Of a stretch of 64,000 bases of DNA, positions 30,207 to 38,470 are shown piece after piece. The notes beneath the pieces were generated by a model. That model was not told the origin of the DNA, did no database searches, and was given only the letters and a program-made list of their open reading frames with translations. The first letter of the stretch is position 1. Each line of letters starts with the position of its first letter. The position numbers and the translations under genes are program-made. Origin of the DNA: Enterobacter asburiae (lineage in GTDB: Bacteria > Pseudomonadota > Gammaproteobacteria > Enterobacterales > Enterobacteriaceae); contig NZ_VRKN01000003.1 in the NCBI RefSeq assembly GCF_008080435.1, positions 1 through 64,000 of the forward strand, read 5' to 3'.

Positions 30207-31436
30207 TCAGATCGCACCAAGCGTTCTCACCGCCAGCCCAAACGCCTCAATCGCCAGAGCAACATCCTCAGCCATCACTGATTCCGCCGGATGGTGGCTG
30301 ACGCCCCCCTTGCAGCGCACAAACAGCATGCCGACCGGCCAGCGTTCGGCCAGCGCGATGGTGTCATGCCCGGCACCGCTCGGCAGCGATAATGAGCGCC
30401 CCTGCACCGACTCAACGGCCTGTCCCAGCAGATCCTGCAAACGCGCATCGCACGGCGTGGCGGCGATACGGTAAAACTCCTCGGCGCTAAAGCTCAGCCC
30501 GCGACGAGCAGCAATAGCCTGCGCCTGCGCCAACAGTTCAGCGAGCAGCGCGTCAAGCGGGGCATCCTGCGGGCCGCGAATATCCAGCGAGAGCGCAACG
30601 TCGCCCGGGATCACGTTGACCGCACCGGGCAGGCAGCGCAGTTCACCGACCGTCGCCACCCGATTGCCGCCGTATTGGCGGGTGGTGTTTTCGATCAGCA
30701 CCATCCATTCGGCGGCGGCGGCCAGGGCATCCTTACGGTGATTCATCGGCACGGTTCCCGCGTGCCCGGCCTCCCCGGTGAAGCGGCAGTTGAGGCGGCG
30801 CGCGCCGTTAATGGCTTCCACCATGCCCAGCGCCAGACCTTCCTGCTCCAGACACGGCCCCTGTTCGATGTGCAGTTCCAGACAGGCGCTGAAATCGTCC
30901 TGATGGCGTGCCGCCAGCGCCACGCGGGAGGGATCTAATCCTGCCTGCATCATCGCCTGCGCCACGCTGATGCCACTGGCATCACACGTCTCCAGCCAGC
31001 CCTGCGGCCAGGTGCCAGTGATGCCGCGGCTGCCTAACAGGGTGATCCCAAAACGGGTCCCCTCTTCGTCGCCAAACCCGACAATTTCGATGGCCTGGGC
31101 CAGATGCAGCCCCTGCTGGTGCAGGCTGTCCACCACCTCAATGGCGGTGAGCACGCCGAGCATGCCGTCGTAGCGCCCGGCGTTGCGTACGGTGTCGAGA
31201 TGCGAGCCAAGCAGCACCGCCTGCGCCCCTTCCTGCGCGCCTTCATAGCGTCCACAGATATTGCCCACGCTATCCTGCCAGACGGTCATTCCAGCCAGGC
31301 TCATCCACTGGCCCACCAGCTGGTTGGCCTGCAGATGCTGCGTTGAAAGGTACACCCTTGTCAGCGCATCCGGGGTTTCGCTGATGGCGGCCAGCGCATC
31401 GGCGCGCGCCATCACCCGTTCTGCCCCCGGGCTCAT
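30207..31436 (-). CDS. hpxK: Allantoate amidohydrolase HpxK (M20 family)
   Basis: A 409-residue metal-dependent hydrolase of the AllC/carbamoylase type. Metal ligands are visible: GSHLDTVRNAGRYDG (about 79-93), GFGDEEGTRFG (about 120) and HIEQGP (about 190), with the GAGHDT segment near 370. It releases ammonia and CO2 from allantoate to give ureidoglycine. The ATG at 31436 overlaps the hpxJ stop (ATGA), so translation is probably coupled. A longer frame begins at 31466 inside hpxJ and was rejected. Last gene of the hpxFGHIJK-type operon. Confidence 0.92.
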   Translation of the reverse strand: MSPGAERVMARADALAAISETPDALTRVYLSTQHLQANQLVGQWMSLAGMTVWQDSVGNICGRYEGAQEGAQAVLLGSHLDTVRNAGRYDGMLGVLTAIEVVDSLHQQGLHLAQAIEIVGFGDEEGTRFGITLLGSRGITGTWPQGWLETCDASGISVAQAMMQAGLDPSRVALAARHQDDFSACLELHIEQGPCLEQEGLALGMVEAINGARRLNCRFTGEAGHAGTVPMNHRKDALAAAAEWMVLIENTTRQYGGNRVATVGELRCLPGAVNVIPGDVALSLDIRGPQDAPLDALLAELLAQAQAIAARRGLSFSAEEFYRIAATPCDARLQDLLGQAVESVQGRSLSLPSGAGHDTIALAERWPVGMLFVRCKGGVSHHPAESVMAEDVALAIEAFGLAVRTLGAI

Positions 31437-32674
31437 TGCGGCGTCTCGCGGCGATAGTGGTCCCACGCGGCCTGCATGGCGGCACCCTGCGTGGTGGTGA
31501 ATTTCAGGTAGTTCAGCACCGACTCCAGCGCGCTCAGGGTGGTCATTACGCAGTCTTTGCGCGCGTTATAGCCCATCGTGCCAATGCGCCACACTTTGCC
31601 GTGCAGCGGGCCAAACGAGGTGCCGATTTCAATCCCGAAATCCTCCAGCATCAGCTTACGCACCTGGTCGCCGTTGACGCCCAGCGGTATCACCACGCCC
31701 AGCACGTTGTTCATCTTGTGCTTCAGGTCACCGAAGGTTTCCAGCCCCATCGCCTGGATACCCTTCAGCAGCGCATCGCCGTGCAGCCTGTGGCGAGCGA
31801 TGCCGTTATCCAGCCCCTCCTGCAGGATCAGACGCGCGCATTCGCGAGCGCCAAACAGCGCGGTAGTGGCTTCGGTGTGGTGGTTCAGCCGCTCCGGTCC
31901 CCAGTAGTCCATCACCATGCCGAGATCGAAGTAGTTGGAGTAGATCATCTCCTCGTCGCCGTCGCGGTGGGCGTCGGTCCGAATGCCTTCCTCAACGCAT
32001 TTGCGGCGGCGGATCGCCTCCTCCATGCGCGCGCTCAGGGTGATCGGCGACGTGCCCGACGGGCCGCCAAGGCACTTCTGCATCCCGGCCGAGACGGCGT
32101 CCAGCCCCCAGGCGTCGGTCTCCAGCGCATTGCCGCCGAGCGAGGCGGTGGCGTCGGTATAAAACAGCACATCGTAGCGGCGGCAGATCGCGCCCAGTTC
32201 CGCGAGCGGCTGCAGCATGGTGGTGGAGGTGTCGCCCTGCACGGTCAACAGCAGGCGCGGACGAATACGTTTAATCGCCTCCTCGACCTGGTCCGGGGTG
32301 AACACCTCGCCCCACGGCACCTCGATGGTATGCACCTCTGCACGACAACGGCGGGCTATTTCGCACAGCAGATGCCCAAAGCGGCCAAACACCGGCACCA
32401 GCACTTTATCCCCAGGGCGAATGGCCGAAACAAGAATGGCTTCAATCCCCGCACGGGAGGTGCCGTCCACCAGCATCGTCCAGCGGTTCTCGGTGCGGAA
32501 CACCCCGCGATAGAGGGCCATCACCTCGTTCATGTAGTGGGTCATGGCCGGATCGTACTGGCCGATCAGCTGGCTCGACATGGCGCGCAGCACGCGCGGG
32601 TCGGCATTGATCGGGCCCGGCCCCATCAGTAGACGCTGGGGCGGGTTGATTTGCGAAAAGTGTGCGATATCCAT
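31433..32674 (-). CDS. hpxJ: Ureidoglycine aminotransferase HpxJ
   Basis: A 413-residue class V PLP enzyme related to alanine-glyoxylate aminotransferase. N-terminal LLMGPGPINADPRVL, DATASLGGNAL (about 176) and the PLP-binding Lys in GMQKCLGGPSGTSP (about 200-213) are clear. The Klebsiella enzyme transfers the amino group of unstable (S)-ureidoglycine to an oxo-acid, giving oxalurate-type products and saving nitrogen. Lies 13 bp after the ABC ATPase gene and overlaps hpxK. Confidence 0.93.
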   Translation of the reverse strand: MDIAHFSQINPPQRLLMGPGPINADPRVLRAMSSQLIGQYDPAMTHYMNEVMALYRGVFRTENRWTMLVDGTSRAGIEAILVSAIRPGDKVLVPVFGRFGHLLCEIARRCRAEVHTIEVPWGEVFTPDQVEEAIKRIRPRLLLTVQGDTSTTMLQPLAELGAICRRYDVLFYTDATASLGGNALETDAWGLDAVSAGMQKCLGGPSGTSPITLSARMEEAIRRRKCVEEGIRTDAHRDGDEEMIYSNYFDLGMVMDYWGPERLNHHTEATTALFGARECARLILQEGLDNGIARHRLHGDALLKGIQAMGLETFGDLKHKMNNVLGVVIPLGVNGDQVRKLMLEDFGIEIGTSFGPLHGKVWRIGTMGYNARKDCVMTTLSALESVLNYLKFTTTQGAAMQAAWDHYRRETPQ

Positions 32675-32687
32675 TTGTCAGTCCTTA

Positions 32688-33425
32688 TCAGTTGAGGCCG
32701 CGCACGGAGGAGATGAACTGCTTCAGTTCCGTGGTCTGCGGGTTAGCAAACAGCGTTTTGCTGTCGCCCTGCTCCCAGACTTTCCCCTGGTGCATAAACA
32801 CCACGCGGTCGCCCACTTCGCGGGCAAAATTCATTTCATGGGTAACAAGTATGAGCGTCATCCCCTCGGCCGCCAGTTGCTCCAGCACCCTGAGCACTTC
32901 GCCCACCAGCTCCGGGTCGAGCGCGGAGGTGATCTCGTCACAGAGTAAAACTTTGGGCGACATTGCCAGTGCCCGGGCAATCGCCACGCGCTGCTGCTGG
33001 CCGCCGGAGAGGCTCGACGGGTAGTAATCCAGACGGTCACCTAAGCCCACTTTCTCCAGCATCTGCTGCGCCAGCTCGCGGCATTCGGCGGCGCTTTTCT
33101 TCAGCACCCGACGCGGGGCGAGCATCACGTTTTCCAGCGCCGTCATGTGCGGGAACAGGTTGAAGCTCTGGAACACCATCCCGACCGAGCGGCTGATTTC
33201 ACGCGCCTGAGAATCCCGGTCGGTAATGGTCATGCCGCCCAGCTTGATGCTGCCGTCCTGATAGCCTTCCAGTCCGTTGATGCAGCGCAGCAGCGTGCTT
33301 TTGCCCGATCCGCTGCGCCCGATAATGGAAATCACCTGGCCCATGTCGATATCCAGATCGACCCCCTTGAGCACGTGGTTATCGCCGTAGTACTTCTGCA
33401 CCTGATTAATGGTGATGAGAGGCAT
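32688..33425 (-). CDS. hpxI: ABC transporter ATPase, polar amino acid type
   Basis: A 245-residue ATPase of the GlnQ/HisP class. Walker A GRSGSGKSTLLRCINGLE (about 36), Q-loop, signature LSGGQQQRVAIARALA (about 138), Walker B VLLCDEITSALDP (about 163), and H-loop THEMNF. It drives uptake by the two adjacent permeases. The symbol is assigned by position in the known hpxFGHIJK order, not by unique sequence features. Allantoate or another purine intermediate is the expected cargo. Confidence 0.85.
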   Translation of the reverse strand: MPLITINQVQKYYGDNHVLKGVDLDIDMGQVISIIGRSGSGKSTLLRCINGLEGYQDGSIKLGGMTITDRDSQAREISRSVGMVFQSFNLFPHMTALENVMLAPRRVLKKSAAECRELAQQMLEKVGLGDRLDYYPSSLSGGQQQRVAIARALAMSPKVLLCDEITSALDPELVGEVLRVLEQLAAEGMTLILVTHEMNFAREVGDRVVFMHQGKVWEQGDSKTLFANPQTTELKQFISSVRGLN

Positions 33426-34065
33426 TGAATTTCGTCTCCAGATAGCGGCTGTAGCGCGACAGCGGATAACACAGAATGAAGTAGCCGAGCGCTACCAGCG
33501 CAAAGACCTTAAACGGCTGATAGGTTACGTTGGTCAGCATGGTGCCGGCCTTGGTCAGCTCGATAAAGCCGATAATCGACGCCAGCGCGGTGCCCTTGAT
33601 TACCTGCACGGCAAAGCCGACCGTCGGGGCGATGCCGATGCGCAGCGCCTGCGGGGCGACCACGCGAAACAGGGTCTGGCCAAAGGTCAGCCCCAGACAG
33701 CGCGAGGCTTCCCACTGCCCTTTTGGCAGGGCGCGAATGCTGCCGTACCCGATATCGAGCAAAAATGCGCTGGTGTAGAAGGTTAACGCCAGCGACGCGG
33801 CGGTCCATGGCGAGACGTCGATGCCGAACAGCGCCACGCCGAAGAAGGCCAGAAACAGCTGCATCAGCAGCGGCGTGCCCTGGAACAGCTCAATATAGCC
33901 GCGGATAATGCGCTTCACCGCGCGCCCGCCCGTCAGGCGCAGCAGCAGGAGCGGCAGCGTCACCGCCGCCCCGCCGACAAACGCCACCAGCGACAGCAGC
34001 ACCGTCCAGCGTCCGGCCAGCAGCAGGTTGCGAATAATGTCCCAGTCGGTAAAGGTGGTCATCAT
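33406..34065 (-). CDS. hpxH: ABC transporter permease (second)
   Basis: A 219-residue inner-membrane permease of the amino acid HisMQ class with the EAA motif as EASRCLGLTFGQTLFRVVAPQALRIG (about 125-150). Start at 34065 overlaps the previous permease stop (ATGA), giving coupled translation; its own end overlaps the ATPase start by about 20 bp. Letter assigned by order. Confidence 0.83.
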   Translation of the reverse strand: MMTTFTDWDIIRNLLLAGRWTVLLSLVAFVGGAAVTLPLLLLRLTGGRAVKRIIRGYIELFQGTPLLMQLFLAFFGVALFGIDVSPWTAASLALTFYTSAFLLDIGYGSIRALPKGQWEASRCLGLTFGQTLFRVVAPQALRIGIAPTVGFAVQVIKGTALASIIGFIELTKAGTMLTNVTYQPFKVFALVALGYFILCYPLSRYSRYLETKFNASHHH

Positions 34066-34727
34066 GCCTGCACCCCCAGCCATTTGCGTCCTGCCGCCAT
34101 CATCAGCTGGCGCAGGGTAATCGACAGCGCTAAGTAAATGCCGGTTGTCACCAGATAAACCTCAAAGCTCAGAAACGTTCTGGACTGGATCAGGTTGGCG
34201 GCGAAGGTCAGCTCTTCATACGAGACCTGCGACACCACCGACGAGCCGAGCATCACGATGATGCACTGGCTCACCAGCGCCGGGTAAATGCGCTGCAGCG
34301 CGGGCGGCAGCACCACGCGAATAAAGGTCTGCAGGCGGGTCAGCCCGAGCACGCGTCCGGCTTCCCACTGCCCTTTCGGCGTGACCTGAATACCCGCGCG
34401 GATGATCTCGGTGCTGTAGGCGCCAAGGTTGACCACCATGGCCAGCAGCGCCGCTTCCCCCGCCGTCATCTTCAGCCCCAGATTCGGCAGGCCGAAGACG
34501 ATGAAAAACAGCTGCACCACAAACGGCGTGTTGCGGATGATTTCCACGTACGCACCCCAGATCCGGCTGTACCAGGTTGTGCGTCCGCTGCGGATCGCCG
34601 CCCCGAAAATGCCTATCGCCAGCCCGCCGACGGTCGCCATCACCGTCAGTTGAACGGTGACCCACAGCCCCGCCAGCAGCTCCGGCCAGTGCGGCCAGAG
34701 CGCGGAGAAATGAAGTTGCTCAGTCAT
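34062..34727 (-). CDS. hpxG: ABC transporter permease (first)
   Basis: A 221-residue permease of the same class, with EAGRVLGLTRLQTFIRVVLPPALQRI as EAA loop (about 127-152). It forms the heteromeric channel with the neighbouring permease. Start at 34727, 4 bp after the binding-protein stop; a GTG at 34742 would overlap that gene. Letter assigned by order. Confidence 0.83.
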   Translation of the reverse strand: MTEQLHFSALWPHWPELLAGLWVTVQLTVMATVGGLAIGIFGAAIRSGRTTWYSRIWGAYVEIIRNTPFVVQLFFIVFGLPNLGLKMTAGEAALLAMVVNLGAYSTEIIRAGIQVTPKGQWEAGRVLGLTRLQTFIRVVLPPALQRIYPALVSQCIIVMLGSSVVSQVSYEELTFAANLIQSRTFLSFEVYLVTTGIYLALSITLRQLMMAAGRKWLGVQA

Positions 34728-34731
34728 CGGC

Positions 34732-35514
34732 TCAGGCGCCAAGGTTTGCCGGCAGCGGGGCCTTCAGCCATTGCTCAGACAGGCCGTTCAGCGTGCCGTC
34801 CTTGATGCCCTGCTCAATCAGCGCATCCACTTTTGCTTTCAGGGCAGGTTCGTTCTTCTTCAGGCCAATAAAGCACGGCGAATCTTTCAGCATAAAGCTC
34901 GGCACCGGGGCTTTATCCGCGTTCTGGCGCGAAATGGCCGCCACCACGAGGTTGCCGGTTGCCACGTACTGCACCTGGCCGGAAAGGTAAGCGGAGAGCG
35001 TGGTGTTGTTGTCTTCGTAGCGTTTCACGCCCGCATCTTTCGGCGCCAGGCTGGTCAGCACCATGTCCTCCACCGCCCCGCGCGTCACGCCGATGGTTTT
35101 TCCGCTCAGCGCGGCGGCGTCTTTCAGCTCGGCGCCTTTCGGACCAAACACGCCGAGGAAGAACGGCGCGTAGGCGCGGCTGAAGTCGATCACCTTCTCG
35201 CGCTCCGGGTTTTTACCGAGGCTTGAAATAACCAGATCCACCTTATCGGTTTGCAGGTACGGCACGCGGTTGGCGCTGGTCACCGGCACCAGCTGCAGCT
35301 TAAGCTTCATCTGTTTGGCCAGATAGCGCGCCATGTCGATGTCATAGCCCTGCGGCTGCAGATCGGTCCCCACCGAGCCAAACGGCGGGAAGTCCTGCGG
35401 AACGGCAATGCGGATAGTGCCGCGCTTCTCGATATCCTGAAGCTGGTCAGCCTTTGCCGGCAGCTGTGTGAAAAGACATGCGGCCCCGGCCAGTGCAATC
35501 AACAATTTTTTCAT
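34732..35514 (-). CDS. hpxF: Periplasmic substrate-binding protein of the hpx ABC transporter
   Basis: A 260-residue family 3 solute-binding protein. A signal peptide (MKKLLIALAGAACLF...AKA) is followed by the SBP_bac_3 core: RGTIRIAVPQDFPPFG (about 31), GYDIDMARYLAKQM, VDLVISSLGKNPERE and GKTIGVTRGAVED. It captures the ligand for the HpxGHI channel. The family binds amino-acid-like ions; allantoate fits by context but is unproven. ATG at 35514 follows GGGGAAG. First gene of the operon, behind a sigma-54 promoter. Confidence 0.85.
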   Translation of the reverse strand: MKKLLIALAGAACLFTQLPAKADQLQDIEKRGTIRIAVPQDFPPFGSVGTDLQPQGYDIDMARYLAKQMKLKLQLVPVTSANRVPYLQTDKVDLVISSLGKNPEREKVIDFSRAYAPFFLGVFGPKGAELKDAAALSGKTIGVTRGAVEDMVLTSLAPKDAGVKRYEDNNTTLSAYLSGQVQYVATGNLVVAAISRQNADKAPVPSFMLKDSPCFIGLKKNEPALKAKVDALIEQGIKDGTLNGLSEQWLKAPLPANLGA

Positions 35515-35536
35515 GGTGCTTCCCCGTAACGTTAAC

Positions 35537-35548
35537 ATGAAACAAAAG
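35537..35548. promoter_or_regulatory. Candidate HpxU-binding motif before hpxF
   Basis: ATGAAACAAAAG lies between the sigma-54 promoter and the hpxF start. The same 12 bases occur in reverse at 36559-36570 on the other side of hpxU, pointing to one regulator acting at both ends. Confidence 0.5.
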
Positions 35549-35566
35549 ATTCTTTGAATGTGATTT

Positions 35567-35582
35567 TGCAACTAATGTGCCA
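35567..35582 (-). promoter_or_regulatory. Sigma-54 promoter of hpxFGHIJK
   Basis: On the minus strand TGGCACATTAGTTGCA is a perfect -24/-12 element, 53 bp before the hpxF start. Confidence 0.87.
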
Positions 35583-35667
35583 GGTGAGGCGAAGCGGGGA
35601 ATATTCTTGTAAAGCCTGATAAAACGCGGACGGGTCGAAAAAACATGCGTTTTCCCGCCCCGTCAGC

Positions 35668-35701
35668 TGCACCATTTCAATGCAAAGCACCAGCCTGATG
35701 C
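35668..35701 (-). promoter_or_regulatory. Two NtrC-type enhancer sites upstream of hpxF
   Basis: TGCACCATTTCAATGCA (35668-35684) and GCACCAGCCTGATGC (35687-35701) fit the NtrC dyad, about 85-135 bp upstream of the sigma-54 promoter. Confidence 0.65.
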
Positions 35702-35705
35702 CCCA

Positions 35706-36545
35706 TTATCGTTGTTCGAGTTCGTCCAGTTGCTGATAAAGGGAGGCAATGTCGTGAATGCGCGGACGGCCTTTATCGAGAATTTCATGCAGGAAGGCAT
35801 TCGCCAGCAGGTTGATCAGACTGTTGACCGAGGAGTAGCTGTCATAGGCGGAGACGCTGTCCAGCGGGGCGCAGAGCTGCCAGCTCGCCAGCGGAAACAG
35901 GCTGTGTGCCTGCGGCTCGCACATCAGCAGCACCGGAATACCGCTGCTCTGAAGCTGCTGCATCAGCGGGCGGATAATGCGCGGGCGACGGCGAAAGGCC
36001 ATCATGACCACCAGATCGTCCGACGTTAAATCCACCAGCTCTTCACTCAGGCTCTGCCCCGGCTGCGGCAGGACCAGCACCTGACCGCGCGCCTGTAACA
36101 GCTGCTGGCGCAGGTGCAACGCCGCCGGATAGGCGTTACGCATGCCGATAATGACGATGCGCCGCGCCTTCACCATGCAGGCCATGGCGTCGGCAAACTG
36201 CTGCGCGTCCAGGGCATTGACCCACTGGGTCAGGTTCGCCATCTCCTGCTTATAGTGGCGCGCCAGCAGCGTATTGCCCTGCACCGCGTCGCGGTTATCG
36301 GTGAGCGGCATCCCGCTCTGGCGCAGGGTGCGCAGCTCGTCGCGCATGTCCTTATATTTCTTATAGCCCAGACGCTTAAACAGACGGCTGACCGTGGCTT
36401 TCGACACCCCGCTCAGCTGCGCCAGCTCGGCGCTGTTGTAGCTAATGAGGTCGTCAAAATGGTCGAAAATAAAATCCGCCACCCGCTGCTCCTGCGGCGA
36501 CAGCGACGGGTACTGTGCTTTCAGACGTTCATCCAGTTGTTCCAT
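35706..36545 (-). CDS. hpxU: RpiR-family repressor HpxU
   Basis: A 279-residue RpiR regulator: N-terminal HTH (about 30-75, LSPQEQRVADFIFDHF and SGVSKATVSRLFKRLGY) and a SIS sugar-isomerase-like effector domain (about 125-250, VIIGMRNAYPAALHLRQQL). In Klebsiella HpxU represses the allantoate catabolism genes. Here it sits between the operons that it would control, hpxFGHIJK downstream on the same strand and hpxWXYZ divergent. The Glu-rich end of the protein is intact. Confidence 0.88.
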   Translation of the reverse strand: MEQLDERLKAQYPSLSPQEQRVADFIFDHFDDLISYNSAELAQLSGVSKATVSRLFKRLGYKKYKDMRDELRTLRQSGMPLTDNRDAVQGNTLLARHYKQEMANLTQWVNALDAQQFADAMACMVKARRIVIIGMRNAYPAALHLRQQLLQARGQVLVLPQPGQSLSEELVDLTSDDLVVMMAFRRRPRIIRPLMQQLQSSGIPVLLMCEPQAHSLFPLASWQLCAPLDSVSAYDSYSSVNSLINLLANAFLHEILDKGRPRIHDIASLYQQLDELEQR

Positions 36546-36558
36546 AGCGCCTCTGTAA

Positions 36559-36652
36559 CTTTTGTTTCATCACATTTTGCCTTTCATTCTACCTTTCATT
36601 ATACGTGCCAGTTTACTGAAACTTTTCTTTCAGAACTGGAACAGCTTTTGCA
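36559..36652 (+). promoter_or_regulatory. hpxW promoter region: HpxU-like sites and sigma-54 promoter
   Basis: From left: CTTTTGTTTCAT (36559-36570, reverse of the motif before hpxF), two direct CCTTTCATT repeats (about 36580 and 36592), the perfect 6-6-6 palindrome CTGAAACTTTTCTTTCAG (36616-36633), and a sigma-54 promoter TGGAACAGCTTTTGCA (36637-36652; one mismatch to consensus), 35 bp before hpxW. Confidence 0.65.
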
Positions 36653-36687
36653 GCACCTTGTGACTTTCAGGGTTACGAGGACGCTTC

Positions 36688-38271
36688 ATGCAAAGTAATG
36701 TCTCCACGCACGGCATGGCCGTTGCACCCCACCATCTTGCCAGCCAGAGCGCGCTGGCGGTGCTGCGCGAAGGCGGCAGCGCGATAGAGGCGATGGTCGC
36801 CGCGGCGGCCACCATTGCCGTGGTTTATCCGCATATGAACGGGCTGGGTGGCGATGGCTTCTGGCTTATCGTGCCGCCGGAAGGCGAACCTGTCGCCATT
36901 GATGCCAGCGGCGCGGCGGGATCGCGCGCAACGCTTGCCGCCTATGACGGTCTGACGCATATCCCCCATCGCGGCCCGCGTGCGGCGCTGACCGTCGCCG
37001 GCACGGTGAGCGGCTGGGACGAGGCGCTGAAGGTCTCGCGCGAAATGACCGGCAAGGCGCTGCCGCTGGCTCGCCTGCTGGCCGACGCCATCGATTATGC
37101 GCAGAACGGCACGCCGGTCACGGCCTCTCAGGCCCATGCCACGGCCAGTAAATTCGACGAGCTGAAAGACATCCCCGGCTTCGCGGAAACCTGGCTGGTG
37201 GACGGCAAGCCGCCGCAGGTCGGGAGCCGTTTTTACCAGCCCGCCATGGCCACGACCCTGACGCGTCTGGTGGAAGACGGTCTGGACAGCTTCTATCGCG
37301 GCCCGCTGGCGGACGTGCTGGCGCACGGCATGGAGACGCTGGGACTGCCCGTGACGCTGGCCGATTTACACGCGCACGCCGCCCGGCGCACCACGCCGCT
37401 AAAACTGCAGCATCAGCAGGGAGACATCTATAACCACGCCCCGCCAACGCAGGGGCTGGTCTCGCTGGCGATACTCGGCATCACCGACCGCCTGAATATG
37501 GCGGAGGCCGACGACGCCGAAACCCTTCACCGCATCGTGGAAGCCACCAAGCTGGCCTTTGGCCTGCGCGATGCCCACATCACCGACCCGCGCGAGCTGA
37601 AAACCGATATTCAGAGCCTGCTGGATCCCGCGTCCCTTCAGGCGCTTGCCGACAGGGTTGACGACAGTCGCGCCGCACCGTGGGGCACCGGAAAAGGCCC
37701 CGGCGATACGGTGTGGATGGGGGTGATGGATAGCAGCGGCCTTGCCGTGTCGTTTATCCAGAGTATCTATCACGAGTTCGGCAGCGGCGTGGTACTGCCC
37801 GACACCGGCATCGTCTGGCAGAACCGGGGCGCATCGTTCAGCCTCGATCCCGATAGTCTTCTGGCCCTCGCGCCGGGCAAGCAGCCTTTCCATACCCTGA
37901 ACCCGGCGGCAGCGCGTCTTAAGGACGGGCGCGTGATGGTCTATGGATCGATGGGCGGTGACGGACAGCCGCAAACCCAGGCCGCGCTCTTTACCCGCTA
38001 CGCGATTCAGGGCGTGCCTTTACAGGAAAGCATTTCCCGCCCGCGCTGGCTGTTGGGACGTACCTGGGGACAAACTTCGGACACGTTAAAGCTGGAAGGA
38101 CGCTTTACCGCTGAGACGGTCTCACGGCTTCAGGCACTCGGACATGAGGTGGAAATATTCCCTGACTTCAGTGAAGCGATGGGCCACGCGGGCGCGATTG
38201 TCCGTCACCCCAACGGACTGTTCGAAGGGGCATTTGACCCGCGCAGCAACGGCGCGGCCGCCGGATTCTGA
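36688..38271 (+). CDS. hpxW: Oxamate amidohydrolase HpxW (gamma-glutamyltransferase fold)
   Basis: A 527-residue Ntn-hydrolase precursor. The gamma-glutamyltransferase fold is recognised by NGLGGDGFWLIV (about 51-62), GTVSGWDEAL (about 105) and the self-cleavage site before Thr341 in GPGDTVWMGV, whose Thr becomes the N-terminal nucleophile. The Klebsiella protein hydrolyses oxamate to oxalate and ammonia at the end of the urate pathway. No signal peptide is visible, in contrast to classical periplasmic GGTs, which agrees with a cytosolic role. First gene of hpxWXYZ; hpxV of Klebsiella is missing between hpxU and hpxW. Confidence 0.93.
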   Translation: MQSNVSTHGMAVAPHHLASQSALAVLREGGSAIEAMVAAAATIAVVYPHMNGLGGDGFWLIVPPEGEPVAIDASGAAGSRATLAAYDGLTHIPHRGPRAALTVAGTVSGWDEALKVSREMTGKALPLARLLADAIDYAQNGTPVTASQAHATASKFDELKDIPGFAETWLVDGKPPQVGSRFYQPAMATTLTRLVEDGLDSFYRGPLADVLAHGMETLGLPVTLADLHAHAARRTTPLKLQHQQGDIYNHAPPTQGLVSLAILGITDRLNMAEADDAETLHRIVEATKLAFGLRDAHITDPRELKTDIQSLLDPASLQALADRVDDSRAAPWGTGKGPGDTVWMGVMDSSGLAVSFIQSIYHEFGSGVVLPDTGIVWQNRGASFSLDPDSLLALAPGKQPFHTLNPAAARLKDGRVMVYGSMGGDGQPQTQAALFTRYAIQGVPLQESISRPRWLLGRTWGQTSDTLKLEGRFTAETVSRLQALGHEVEIFPDFSEAMGHAGAIVRHPNGLFEGAFDPRSNGAAAGF

Positions 38272-38281
38272 GGAGAAAACA

Positions 38282-38470
38282 ATGACGACACAACAGCCCG
38301 ACTGGCAAGCGTATCTTGCGCAAATGGAGTCCGTACTCGGCGTGGCGCTGGATGACGCCCGCCGCGCCGAACTGGAGTTGCAGTTCAGCCGCATTGCCAC
38401 CCTGGCCGCGCCGCTGATGGCGCTGCCGCTCGACGACCGTCTGGAGATAGCAGGAGTATACAAAGCATGA
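38282..38470 (+). CDS. hpxX: HpxX, small GatC-like partner of HpxY
   Basis: A 62-residue protein (DUF4089 type) with an amphipathic helical makeup resembling the GatC subunit of amidotransferases (YLAQMESVLGVALDDARRAELELQFSRIATLAAPL). It follows GAGGAG and ends in an ATGA overlap with hpxY. It likely wraps around and stabilises the amidase HpxY. Direct biochemical evidence is lacking. Confidence 0.85.
   Translation: MTTQQPDWQAYLAQMESVLGVALDDARRAELELQFSRIATLAAPLMALPLDDRLEIAGVYKA

Noticed and set aside
31436-32632. A 398-codon plus-strand frame opposite hpxJ
   Set aside because: Mirror of a GC-rich coding gene; composition and lack of domains point to a shadow frame.
36546-36687. A remnant of hpxV between hpxU and hpxW
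   Set aside because: The 142 bp gap is fully taken by promoter and operator-like elements; no dehydrogenase-like fragment is seen.
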